This document shows, in pieces, positions 16,276 to 24,380 of a stretch of DNA of 47,976 nucleotides. Position 1 is the first letter of the stretch, and every line of letters begins with the position of its first letter. Position numbers and translations under genes: made by a program. The notes below the pieces were generated by a model. That model worked only from the letters and a program-made list of their open reading frames with translations. It ran no database searches and was not told the origin of the DNA. Source of the stretch: Oscillospiraceae bacterium (GTDB taxonomy: Bacteria; Bacillota; Clostridia; Oscillospirales; CAG-272); assembly GCA_015064505.1 (NCBI GenBank), contig SVSB01000021.1, positions 1-47,976 on the forward strand. Direction: 5' to 3'.

Positions 16276-17780
16276 TCTGTCACCGCGGGGTGAAGCGCCG
16301 CGGGAATTACCTCCTTATATTTATGTATCAGATCACGTTCGCAGAAGGGAAGTCTGACACCCTTGACAAGCTGGAAGTTTTCGTGTCCCTTCCCCGCAAA
16401 CAGAACTATATCTCCCGCTCTTGACTGAGCAAGTGCGTATTTGATCGCCTGCTCTCTGTCGTCAATTTCAACGGCAACGCAGGAAGACCCCTCAAATGAA
16501 GGCAAAATATCCGCGGCAACGGATGAGGGCGGTTCAAAATCGGGATCGTCTGCCGTGATGATTGCAAGATCGCACATCTCCGCCGCAACGTCGCCAAGGG
16601 ACTTTCTGCGGCTGTGGGTTCTTCCGCCCACGGAACCGAATACGCAAATAAGACGCTTTGGTTCGTATTTTTTTAATGCGCTTAACACGGAGCGCAGAGC
16701 CATTCCGTTATGGGCAAAGTCGATGACGAATATTCTGTCCTTTGCAACGGGAACGCACTCAAATCTGCCCTCCACGTGGGTCTCTCTTAATGCGCGGAAA
16801 GCAAGGGTGGGCGCAACGCCGTATACGGAAGCAGCGGCAACGGCTGAAAGGGCGTTCAGAACGTTGAATTCCCCGGGGAGGGGAAGCATAATGCTTATGT
16901 CCTCTGCGGGGGTTTTTACCTCTGCCGTAACGCCGAGAATGCCGCCGTTGTTGTAAAAGGCAATATTGCTTGCTGTATAATCGCCGTTGCCCTTAAGGGA
17001 TACGCGCAAGGGCTTCAGGTGCGGGGGAGTCATATACTCGGCAAAGGGATCGTCCGCATTGCATATCATATGCTTAGCGCCGCAATCAAAGAACAGGGAG
17101 CGCTTGCACTCTACGTAATGCTCAAAGGAGGGGTGCTCGGCTCCGCCTATGTGATCGTCACGTCCGATATTGGTAAAAATAACCGTATCAAAATCAATTC
17201 CGTAAACGCGGTTCATATAAAGAGCCTGAGAGGATACCTCCAGCACTGCGTGAGTAACGCCCGCGTGGACCATATCCGCAAGATAACGGTTAAGCTCAAG
17301 ACTGCCGGGGGTGGTGTTCTTGGTATCGGGAAGCTTAACGTCCCCGTAGCGCACGCCGTTACTGCCTATGTAGCCCGTTTTGTGACCTGCGCGGCAAAGA
17401 ATGCTTTGAAGCATCAGCGCCGTTGTGGTCTTTCCCTTGGTGCCCGTAAGACCGATGAGAGTAAGTTTTTTTGCGGGCTCGCCCAGTATTTTTGCGGAAA
17501 GGAGCGCAAGGGCCTTGCGTGAATCCTCAAAAACGGCAACGAACGCGTCATCGGGAAGCTCATCCGCACGCTTTTCAACTACGAAGGTGCGGCACCCAAG
17601 GCGGTATGCGGACATAAGATAATCGTGTCCGTCGCTTACCGCGCCCTCAACGGCAATAAACATGGCTCCCGAGGAAACGGTACGGGAATCGTCGCATACT
17701 CGGTCTATTTCCTTATCGGGTATTTCGTTTTGCGGTGTAGACCAGGGAAGCGGCAGATCAAGCAGATTCTTTAAAAGCAC
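16272..17780 (-). CDS. murE: MurE-like Mur ligase
   Basis: 502 residues. The three Mur ligase domains are present: an N-terminal UDP-binding domain, the central ATPase with TGTKGKTTT at 112-120 and VLEVSSQ, the lysine expected to be carbamylated in YVECKRSLF, and the C-terminal domain. MurE adds the third amino acid to UDP-MurNAc-L-Ala-D-Glu in the cytoplasm. The stretch that normally reads DNPR in diaminopimelate-adding enzymes reads ADDPDFEPP here, so the substrate pocket is altered; lysine, another diamino acid or a non-peptidoglycan role is possible. The start is GTG, 7 bases after GGAGG. It heads an overlapping operon with two chrA genes, and no other mur gene is near, so it may be a second MurE paralogue. 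Confidence 0.82.
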   Translation of the reverse strand: MLLKNLLDLPLPWSTPQNEIPDKEIDRVCDDSRTVSSGAMFIAVEGAVSDGHDYLMSAYRLGCRTFVVEKRADELPDDAFVAVFEDSRKALALLSAKILGEPAKKLTLIGLTGTKGKTTTALMLQSILCRAGHKTGYIGSNGVRYGDVKLPDTKNTTPGSLELNRYLADMVHAGVTHAVLEVSSQALYMNRVYGIDFDTVIFTNIGRDDHIGGAEHPSFEHYVECKRSLFFDCGAKHMICNADDPFAEYMTPPHLKPLRVSLKGNGDYTASNIAFYNNGGILGVTAEVKTPAEDISIMLPLPGEFNVLNALSAVAAASVYGVAPTLAFRALRETHVEGRFECVPVAKDRIFVIDFAHNGMALRSVLSALKKYEPKRLICVFGSVGGRTHSRRKSLGDVAAEMCDLAIITADDPDFEPPSSVAADILPSFEGSSCVAVEIDDREQAIKYALAQSRAGDIVLFAGKGHENFQLVKGVRLPFCERDLIHKYKEVIPAALHPAVTE

Positions 17781-17879
17781 TTTATGCCTCCGAAATAATC
17801 ATTAACTATAACATTCTACCACATATAAACGCAAAAATAAATACCTAAAAAAAATATTTAAAAAAATCGAAAAAAAGTA

Positions 17880-17908
17880 TTGACTTTTCTATTGGCTTGT
17901 TATATAAT
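17880..17908 (+). promoter_or_regulatory. Promoter of tRNA-Leu(GAG)
   Basis: TTGACT (17880-17885), 17 bases, TATAAT (17903-17908), about 30 bases before the mature tRNA. Confidence 0.8.
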
Positions 17909-17938
17909 AATCGAGCGGTCGCAAGAGCGGCAGCAAAT

Positions 17939-18023
17939 GCGAGAGTGGCGGAACAGGCAGACGCGCACGTTTGAGGGGCGTGTGGTTCACACCGTACGGG
18001 TTCAAGTCCCGTTTCTCGCACCA
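17939..18023 (+). tRNA. tRNA-Leu (anticodon GAG)
   Basis: 85 bases including encoded CCA. Acceptor GCGAGAG pairs with TTCTCGC (one G-U), the anticodon loop is TTGAGGG giving GAG, the class II long variable arm and the T arm CGGGTTCAAGTCCCG are present, and the discriminator is A. It reads CUC and CUU. Confidence 0.95.
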
Positions 18024-18061
18024 ACAAAAAAGGACATCCAACGGATGTCCTTTTTTGTTGT
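18024..18061 (+). terminator. Terminator of tRNA-Leu(GAG)
   Basis: CAAAAAAGGACATCC and its complement close a short loop, with the T-run in the 3' arm. It is of the same build as the terminators at 13071-13110 and 13465-13502. Confidence 0.85.
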
Positions 18062-18094
18062 CTTTTACGATACGTTATACCGTCGGGCGTGAAA

Positions 18095-18144
18095 GCCTTC
18101 TCCTGTGGGAGAAGGGGGACCGCGTTAGCGGTGGATGAGGAGTG
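18095..18144. repeat. Interspersed CTCC/GGAG palindromic repeat
   Basis: Two short hairpins in tandem: CTTCTCC..GGAGAAG and ACCGC..GCGGT, ending in GGATGAGGAGTG. Elements with this layout are scattered between genes in many clostridial genomes. It lies between tRNA-Leu(GAG) and the XRE regulator gene. Confidence 0.6.
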
Positions 18145-18181
18145 CGTTTATGTTTGTCAAACCTCATTCTACAGCGGCGCA

Positions 18182-19225
18182 TTACGGCGCAAGCAGCGCT
18201 TTAAAATCATCTCTTTCTCTGATGGGATCAAAGCAGCGATAGTTATTCAGATAACGAATAAAATCATCAACGTCCGTTACGTCCGTTTCAGTAACGGCGT
18301 GTTCTTCTTCGATCAAATTGAATAACGGGGCTGTGAATTTTATCGTCTTTTGACGGTTTATCTTCGTCATTTCCTCGGCGTGATATCTTGCTTTTTTCAA
18401 TTCTTCCAGCACCTGATCGTATTTGTGCATTCTGCAAAAGCAAACGGCTTTGCTTAAGCAGTTATACTGAAGGGTGTTATGGTAGTACTGAAAATTGCCG
18501 TCGGGGAACATAATTTTCAGTATTTTCTCAACTGCATCGTAGACCTCTATTGAGTCCCGGCCGAATTTTAACTGAAACAAAAAGCTATTAAGCTTCGTGT
18601 TCGTCAGATGCTGGCAATGCTTTTTTCTTTCCTCGCCCTCAAGACACCAGCAAAGCAACTCGTTTCTTTTTTCTTCGTTCTCTTCAAGCAAGGCATATTC
18701 TTTTGCTTCTTCTTTCTTATGATTACAGCTTAAGGCAAGAACGATCCCGAACAAAGCCTTGTGATAGAGCTTTGTGTCTTTCGCATTTTCTAAAACGATC
18801 TTATAGTGCTTTGCGGAGCTTTCAAGCAAGCGCGTATATTCGCCGTTATCACGGGTCGGCATAGCAACGTAATATTCTGCCGATGCCAGCCATTCCACAT
18901 ATTCCATATTCCCCGGGTATTCGGCAACCGCTTGCAGTGCAATTTGGTAATTCTTTTGTTTATCGTCGTGATTCCAATATTCATGAAATGCCTCGTCGAA
19001 CTCGGCTTTTCTCATATCCTTTTGGTAGGTTTCCATTCCGAGCAGACGGTCGGTGGTTACGCCAAAGAGATTCGCAAGGGGCGGCAGCAAAGAAATATCG
19101 GGCATAGCGGCTTCCGTTTCCCAACGGCTGACCGCCTGCGGAGAGATCGAAAGAAGCTCGGCGAGCTTTTCCTGAGTCATATTTGCTGCTTTCCGAAGTG
19201 TTTTTATCGTTTGTCCGAATGACAT
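18182..19225 (-). CDS. XRE-family regulator with helical repeat domain
   Basis: 347 residues. Residues 1-65 are a Cro/CI helix-turn-helix (LRKAANMTQEKLAELLSIS, then PQAVSRWE). The rest is all-helical with paired aromatic helices, consistent with TPR-like repeats that in similar regulators bind a peptide or partner protein. No membrane or signal segments are seen. It is divergent from a lipoprotein gene whose start lies 235 bases away, so that gene is a possible target. The signal sensed is unknown. Confidence 0.82.
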   Translation of the reverse strand: MSFGQTIKTLRKAANMTQEKLAELLSISPQAVSRWETEAAMPDISLLPPLANLFGVTTDRLLGMETYQKDMRKAEFDEAFHEYWNHDDKQKNYQIALQAVAEYPGNMEYVEWLASAEYYVAMPTRDNGEYTRLLESSAKHYKIVLENAKDTKLYHKALFGIVLALSCNHKKEEAKEYALLEENEEKRNELLCWCLEGEERKKHCQHLTNTKLNSFLFQLKFGRDSIEVYDAVEKILKIMFPDGNFQYYHNTLQYNCLSKAVCFCRMHKYDQVLEELKKARYHAEEMTKINRQKTIKFTAPLFNLIEEEHAVTETDVTDVDDFIRYLNNYRCFDPIRERDDFKALLAP

Positions 19226-19266
19226 ATAGTATTCTCCTACTTTGTTCCTTTACATATCTTAAGCAC

Positions 19267-19295
19267 ATTGTAGCATTTCTGTGATCGTTTGTCCA
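19267..19295 (-). promoter_or_regulatory. Promoter of the XRE regulator
   Basis: Minus strand TGGACA (19290-19295), 17 bases, TACAAT (19267-19272). Confidence 0.55.
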
Positions 19296-19382
19296 CCTCC
19301 CGCCGATTGAGAGACGGTCAATTTAAAATTGAGTTTTATATGCATCGAAGCGCAAGAGATGTGGTGTAAGCTCTTTTCTCTA

Positions 19383-19412
19383 TTGACGGACAAAGTGCAG
19401 ATGTGATAAGAT
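19383..19412 (+). promoter_or_regulatory. Promoter of the divergent lipoprotein gene
   Basis: TTGACG (19383-19388), 18 bases, TAAGAT (19407-19412). Confidence 0.55.
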
Positions 19413-19460
19413 AAAAACGAAGAAGGATTCGCCATAGAATTAACAAGAAAGGGAATTGCT

Positions 19461-20576
19461 ATGAAAAGATATGTTTCTTTTTTGCTTGCAGTTTTGACTG
19501 TTTTGTCTTTTGCTTTTTTCTTTCCCTCGTGCAGTAAGCTTCCTTCCGGTCACGTTAAGGGTGACGATATCGTTGTTGACAACGATATTCCGTTCGTATA
19601 TGACGAATCTACCGTTAAAAGCGTGCGCGAGAGCAATTCGCTCCGCGAGCACGACATTGACGGTTTCGTTAATAACATTTGCCCATATCTTGATGAGGAG
19701 ATCACCTATAGGGAGATAGCGGAGCTATACGGCAACAAAGTGTTGCGGCATTACACGGAGGGCGATAACGATTGCTACTACACAGTCTATTCAATGCCCG
19801 ATAACAGTCTCTTCTACCTGTTTTGTAAGCTTGAAGACGGTGAATATTATCTTGATCAAAGATGGGGCTTAGGGCATAATGAGGTCGTTGATATTCGTAC
19901 CGATCTTACGGGTTGCGTTTACGAGCAGGATACCCCTTCCGCTATCTTGGGAGATAAGCTTCCCTCGGGTTGTTATCTTGATTACTATTCCAAAGAGACG
20001 ATTGCAAAGCGGAATTACGCTGTGTGGAGAAATTACGTTTACCACTGTGATAAAGCAAGGATCCCCTCCGAACCGTATCTGACCGATTATTACGCGGAAC
20101 TACGCAATCAGGAGAACGGAAAAAAGGTTGACGGTGTTATAAGGTGTGTAGAATACGTATCTTTTGACATTATGGACGACAAGTACGCGGCTCACGGAGC
20201 GTATTTTTACGATATTTACGTTTTTGAGGACGGAACCGCAACCTTGTTATTCTACCATTTCAAGGAAATGATCGCCCGTTATGAGCTTCTTCAAAGCGAA
20301 GAAATCCTTTTGTCGGCAGAGGAAGTTAACGGCTTAAAGGCGCTCTTTGAAAAATGGGATTTCAGTAATATCCCAACCTGGAATCCCGAGGAGTTTATGG
20401 GGTTTGACGGATGCACCACTTACGTGCTTGCAAAAGGAGGCAGCTTTGGCGAGGAGCATCTTATATCTATGTGGGAATCAAACGAAAGATACGGGATATA
20501 TCACATAAGCTGTGCTATTACGGATTTGGTACGAAGTCACGTTACCGTTAACGAGGGTGCGATATTCAGTAAATAA
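19461..20576 (+). CDS. Lipoprotein of unknown function
   Basis: 371 residues. A lipoprotein signal peptide ends at C24 (FFFPSCS). The mature part is acidic and rich in Tyr and Asp, with no recognised domain; the C-terminal half (DIYVFEDGTATLLFYHF, then EEVNGLKALFEKWDFSNIP) looks like the beta-plus-helix layout of small surface sensor domains. It would be anchored on the outer face of the membrane. It is monocistronic, with its own promoter and terminator, divergent from an XRE regulator that may control it. Confidence 0.72.
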   Translation: MKRYVSFLLAVLTVLSFAFFFPSCSKLPSGHVKGDDIVVDNDIPFVYDESTVKSVRESNSLREHDIDGFVNNICPYLDEEITYREIAELYGNKVLRHYTEGDNDCYYTVYSMPDNSLFYLFCKLEDGEYYLDQRWGLGHNEVVDIRTDLTGCVYEQDTPSAILGDKLPSGCYLDYYSKETIAKRNYAVWRNYVYHCDKARIPSEPYLTDYYAELRNQENGKKVDGVIRCVEYVSFDIMDDKYAAHGAYFYDIYVFEDGTATLLFYHFKEMIARYELLQSEEILLSAEEVNGLKALFEKWDFSNIPTWNPEEFMGFDGCTTYVLAKGGSFGEEHLISMWESNERYGIYHISCAITDLVRSHVTVNEGAIFSK

Positions 20577-20588
20577 AAACAGATAACC

Positions 20589-20630
20589 AAGGAGGGTAAA
20601 GAAACACGGTTTCTTTACCCTCCTTGGGCA
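20589..20630. terminator. Bidirectional terminator
   Basis: A perfect 16-base stem, AAGGAGGGTAAAGAAA with its complement, closes a CACGG loop between the convergent lipoprotein and nitrilase-GDPD genes. Confidence 0.85.
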
Positions 20631-22229
20631 TTATTTGCCTTCTTTAAATCTCTTAACTTCCTCGGCGATAAGGTGATAGTCGTTTGTAAGGATGGTATCC
20701 ATACCCATTTCAAGCAGCTCTCTTGCTTCTTTTACGTCGTCTGACCAGAAAACGTTGCAGATTATGCCGTGAGCGTGGGCCTTGTCCACCAGCTCCTTAC
20801 TGTAGCAGGGCTTGAAGAACTGCACCTTCCGGCACCCTGTTCGTATGGCGCGGTCAACGATATCCCATCTTGTTTCCGCAGTGGGACCGCCTCCTGCGCA
20901 ACGGGGAATATCGGGCGCTATTTCCTTTGCCATTTCAAGTATTGCAGTGGACGAAACGAAGTAAACGTATTTGCGGCAATCGTATTTGTCTATCAGTGCG
21001 ATTATCTTTCTGAATACCTCTTCATCGCAGGACTTTATATGCACGTTCATAATGCAATGGCACGCAAGCTTTTTAAGAATATCCTCAAATTTTATTATGT
21101 GCAGACCCTTGAAGCGCTCACCGTATTTAACGCCGAAATCAAGCTTCGTAAGCTCCTCGTAGGTATGCTCAACCACCTTGCCCGTGCCGTCGGATACACG
21201 GTCAAGTGTTGAATCGTGGATGGAAACGATCTCCTTGTCCTTGGTGTACCAAAGGTCGAATTCCACTTCCTCCGCGCCCATTGCAACGGCGGCGCCAAGG
21301 GCGGGAAGACTGTTCTCAGGCGCTATAGTCTTGAAGCCTCTGTGTGCGCAAACCCTTGGGTAGGGCATAAGAGCGTCGTTTTTTACTATTGCACTGCCTG
21401 CAGGGCGGTACTTCCAGGGGCGCCTGCCCTTTTCCACGTATTCCGGGTGTGAGGTGGGGGGATTGTTAAAGCCTGCGGGCTTATAAAGCTTATCTTCTAC
21501 GTTAAAGGTTACGCATTCGGCAGCCTCGCGGTTATAAAGATCAAGGAGAACCTCTCCCGTCGGCGCAACTATCATACTCGCCCCGCCCGTGGGAGAGTCG
21601 TTCCCGAGAGTTACCGAAGCGCGAACCACGTATGCGTTGGTGTTATACGCAAGAAATTGGGAGAAGAACTTAAGCGTTTCGTGCTTGTCCGTTCTTTGAT
21701 GAGAGCATCCGATAATGATATCGGGCTTATATCTTGCTACGTTTGCAAAATTTTCGTAAAAATAGAAATCGTAGCAGGTGAGGAATGCGTATCTGACGCC
21801 GTTAAGATCAAGCACGTAAGGCTCGGAGGGCTCAAAGCTGTAATCGCTTTCAAGCTTCATATTTGTGACCTCGCCTGGGGTGAGATGCTGCTTGTAATAT
21901 TTGCCCCGTACAGCACCGCTTTCATCAAATACGTAGGTGGTGTTCAGAAATCCGCTGTTGCCGAGGCTTCTTGCGTTCACGCACACGACGGCTTTACAGC
22001 GCACTGCCGTTTCCGCGCATTTTTTAAGTATCGTTGAGTTATATTTTTCCGCCATTGCGTCTGCTTCTGCCTTGGTCGTTACGTAGCAGGGGCTATCGCA
22101 GGATTCGGGAAGTACGATCAGATCAATGCTTTCGTCGCAGGAGTCAAGCATTCTGATCTGCGATGCAAAGCAACGGTCTGCCAATGCGGGGTCCGTTGTA
22201 TACGGCGGTTGGATAATACAAGCTTTCAT
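20631..22229 (-). CDS. Nitrilase / glycerophosphodiester phosphodiesterase fusion
   Basis: 532 residues with two catalytic domains. Residues 1-285 are a carbon-nitrogen hydrolase with the E-K-C triad at E42 (VLPES), K113 (YYKQHL) and C152 (TCYDF). Residues 290-528 are a GDPD domain of the UgpQ type: H296-R297 in CAHRG, E323 and D325 in EFDLW, and H338 in SIHDS. Both active sites look intact. No signal peptide is seen, so both reactions would occur in the cytosol: hydrolysis of an amide and of a glycerophosphodiester, perhaps of one molecule carrying both bonds. GGAGGAAA precedes the ATG. The gene is alone on its transcript. The pairing in one chain is unusual; the physiological substrate is unknown. 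Confidence 0.88.
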   Translation of the reverse strand: MKACIIQPPYTTDPALADRCFASQIRMLDSCDESIDLIVLPESCDSPCYVTTKAEADAMAEKYNSTILKKCAETAVRCKAVVCVNARSLGNSGFLNTTYVFDESGAVRGKYYKQHLTPGEVTNMKLESDYSFEPSEPYVLDLNGVRYAFLTCYDFYFYENFANVARYKPDIIIGCSHQRTDKHETLKFFSQFLAYNTNAYVVRASVTLGNDSPTGGASMIVAPTGEVLLDLYNREAAECVTFNVEDKLYKPAGFNNPPTSHPEYVEKGRRPWKYRPAGSAIVKNDALMPYPRVCAHRGFKTIAPENSLPALGAAVAMGAEEVEFDLWYTKDKEIVSIHDSTLDRVSDGTGKVVEHTYEELTKLDFGVKYGERFKGLHIIKFEDILKKLACHCIMNVHIKSCDEEVFRKIIALIDKYDCRKYVYFVSSTAILEMAKEIAPDIPRCAGGGPTAETRWDIVDRAIRTGCRKVQFFKPCYSKELVDKAHAHGIICNVFWSDDVKEARELLEMGMDTILTNDYHLIAEEVKRFKEGK

Positions 22230-22259
22230 ATTTTCCTCCGTGAGATGTTAATTGAGTCT

Positions 22260-22288
22260 ATTATACCTCTTACGGCCGAAGATGTAAA
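22260..22288 (-). promoter_or_regulatory. Promoter of the nitrilase-GDPD gene
   Basis: Minus strand TTTACA (22283-22288), 17 bases, TATAAT (22260-22265). Confidence 0.7.
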
Positions 22289-22431
22289 TACGTCAGCTAT
22301 TATTTATAAAGATAATGAAGCTAAAAAGCTTCGTGATTTCTCAAACGGTGCCGATTTGCGGGGTTTGCGGCGCTCTGCGTTGGCAAAATGCAATTTCCGC
22401 AGATCAAAATTTCATTTTTCTCAAAAAAGAC

Positions 22432-22460
22432 TTGACATTCCAAAAAGTAAGTGCTATTAT
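22432..22460 (+). promoter_or_regulatory. Promoter of the T-box transcript
   Basis: TTGACA (22432-22437), 17 bases, TATTAT (22455-22460). The T-box stem I begins about 22 bases downstream. Confidence 0.75.
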
Positions 22461-22482
22461 AATTGCATCAAAGGCGTTTGAA

Positions 22483-22744
22483 CAGGAACAAGTAAGCTTT
22501 TTCGGAACCTCAAGAGAGTTGCCGGTGGGTGCGAGGCAACAGGGAAGAATGAGCCGAATACATCCTGCGAGCTTTGCACCGAAAGGTATCCGAGTAGGCT
22601 GCAACGGGAGTTCCCGTAACAGAACGGGAGTGTTATTGCACTCTGAAAGGCCGCAACCGTGAGATTGCGGTAAATTGAGGTGGTACCACGGGTTATCTCG
22701 TCCTCTGTATTCTTTTTCAGGATACGGGGGCGTATTTTTTTATT
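22483..22744 (+). promoter_or_regulatory. T-box riboswitch, tyrosine specifier
   Basis: The T-box core GGTGGTACCACGG lies at 22679-22691. Stem I starts with CAGGA (22483-22487), which pairs with TCCTG just after the specifier; AGTA (22491-22494) and GAA (22556-22558) form the S-turn, and the next triplet, TAC at 22559-22561, is the specifier, a tyrosine codon followed by A. The distal stem I motif AGAGAG...GGTGGGTGCGAGG and the stem II/III AGTAGG...AACGGG elements are recognisable. A terminator hairpin with TATTTTTTT ends near 22742. Uncharged tRNA-Tyr would stabilise the antiterminator and turn on the transporter gene. Confidence 0.9.
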
Positions 22745-22782
22745 CTTCACTCCCGTTATTCCGTGCTTTGAGGAGGTAAAAA

Positions 22783-24333
22783 ATGAAGGACGCACAGCTT
22801 TACACGATCATTGCCCTTTGCATCTACGGAGCTATAATGGCTTTAATCGGATGCATCAGCTACGGAAAATCAAAGACCCTTGATAAATTTCTCTTGGGCG
22901 GAAGAAACGTTGGCGCATGGGTAACTGCTTTTGCTTACGGTACTACCTATTTCTCGGCGGTGGTGTTCGTCGGCTACGCAGGTCAGCACGGCTGGAATAT
23001 CGGTATCGGCAGTATCTGGATCGGCGTTGGCAACGCCGTGCTTGGTTGTCTTCTCTCCTGGCTGCTGCTTGCAAACCGCACGAGAAAGATGACTAAAAAG
23101 CTTAACGCAAAAACAATGCCGGATTATTTTGAAAAGCGATATGCTTCCAAGGGGCTTAAGATCCTTGCGGCGGTAATAATCTTCGTTTTTCTCGTTCCTT
23201 ATTCCGCGGCAGTCTATAAGGGACTGGGTTCTCTGTTCGGATCCGTTTTTCCCGGTGTTGAAACTTGGGTATGGATGCTGCTTATTGCTTGTCTTACCGC
23301 GGTATATCTTGTTGCGGGCGGTTATATGGCAACCGCGTATACCGATCTTGTGCAAGGCACGGTTATGATAGTCGGCGTTGTTTGCCTTGTGTTTGCAGTG
23401 CTTGGGCACGAAAACGTTGGGGAAATCACGGGACTTGTTGAAAATCTTAAAAACTTTGAGTCGGTTGCAGGGGATCCCAATCCCACCACGGGCGCACAGC
23501 TCACCAATATTTTTGGCGGATCTTCCTTTAAGTTCCTTTGCTTCAATATTATGCTTACCAGCTTCGGTACTTGGGGACTTCCTCAGATGATCGGCAAGTT
23601 CTACGCCGTAAAGGACACTGCCGCAATAAAGCGCGGCACCGTAATTTCCACTGCTTTTTGCGCTATTATCGGTTGCGGAGCTTATCTTATCGGCAGTACC
23701 TCAAGGCTTATCCTTAACGGGCAGCTTCCCGAGGGCGGTATTGACGCTGTCATTCCCACGGTGCTTATGGAGGTTCTCAGCGGCGGCACTCTTGGACTTA
23801 TACTGCTTGCGGTAATTATGATACTTCTGCTTTCCGCATCTATGTCAACTCTTCAGGCAGTGGTGCTCACCTCTGCTTCCGCAGTGGCTGTAGACCTTAT
23901 CCCCGCAGTCAGAAAAAGGCCCACAAAGCCCGAAACGCAGATGCTTCTCACAAGATTGCTCTGCCTTGCTTTCGTTGGTTGCTCCTTCGTGTTTGCAACC
24001 CGTAACATCCCCATCATCGTAAGTCTTATGTCCTTCTCCTGGGGTCTTGTTTCCGGATGCTTTATCGGTCCATACATCTGGGGTCTGTTCTCCAAAAAGA
24101 TCACAAAGATCGGCGCCTGGGCGGGCGTTCTTTCCGGCCTTCTTACCGTCGGCGGTGCCACTCTCGTTATTTCTCTTAATTCCGGATTCTCTGCCGCTGC
24201 CGCAAAATCTCCCGAGATGGGCGTTGCCGCAATGGCGGTATCCATGATCGTTGTTCCCGTTGTAAGCCTGCTTACAAAGAACAAGGATCCCGAGAGAGTT
24301 GACGCAATATTCGAGTGCTATAACGAGCAGTAA
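22783..24333 (+). CDS. Sodium:solute symporter (SSS family), likely for tyrosine
   Basis: 516 residues with about 13 hydrophobic helices, as in PutP-like SSS transporters: LGGRNVGAWVTAFAYGTTYFSA near residues 38-60 is the conserved first core helix region, and YMATAYTDLVQGTVMIVG near 183-200 another family stretch. These proteins use a sodium gradient to import amino acids, sugars or organic acids. AGGAGG sits just before the ATG. The upstream T-box reads a tyrosine codon, so the most direct inference is tyrosine or a tyrosine precursor as substrate. It is not a member of the known tyrosine transporter families I can recall, and the assignment rests on the riboswitch. Confidence 0.88.
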   Translation: MKDAQLYTIIALCIYGAIMALIGCISYGKSKTLDKFLLGGRNVGAWVTAFAYGTTYFSAVVFVGYAGQHGWNIGIGSIWIGVGNAVLGCLLSWLLLANRTRKMTKKLNAKTMPDYFEKRYASKGLKILAAVIIFVFLVPYSAAVYKGLGSLFGSVFPGVETWVWMLLIACLTAVYLVAGGYMATAYTDLVQGTVMIVGVVCLVFAVLGHENVGEITGLVENLKNFESVAGDPNPTTGAQLTNIFGGSSFKFLCFNIMLTSFGTWGLPQMIGKFYAVKDTAAIKRGTVISTAFCAIIGCGAYLIGSTSRLILNGQLPEGGIDAVIPTVLMEVLSGGTLGLILLAVIMILLLSASMSTLQAVVLTSASAVAVDLIPAVRKRPTKPETQMLLTRLLCLAFVGCSFVFATRNIPIIVSLMSFSWGLVSGCFIGPYIWGLFSKKITKIGAWAGVLSGLLTVGGATLVISLNSGFSAAAAKSPEMGVAAMAVSMIVVPVVSLLTKNKDPERVDAIFECYNEQ

Positions 24334-24340
24334 TTAAAGA

Positions 24341-24374
24341 AAGCCCTTCCGCACGTAGCGGAAGGGCTTATTTG
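24341..24374. terminator. Bidirectional terminator
   Basis: AAGCCCTTCCGC and its complement form a 12-base stem around ACGTA with a T-rich tract, between the convergent symporter and HAD genes. Confidence 0.8.
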
Positions 24375-24380
24375 CTGTTT

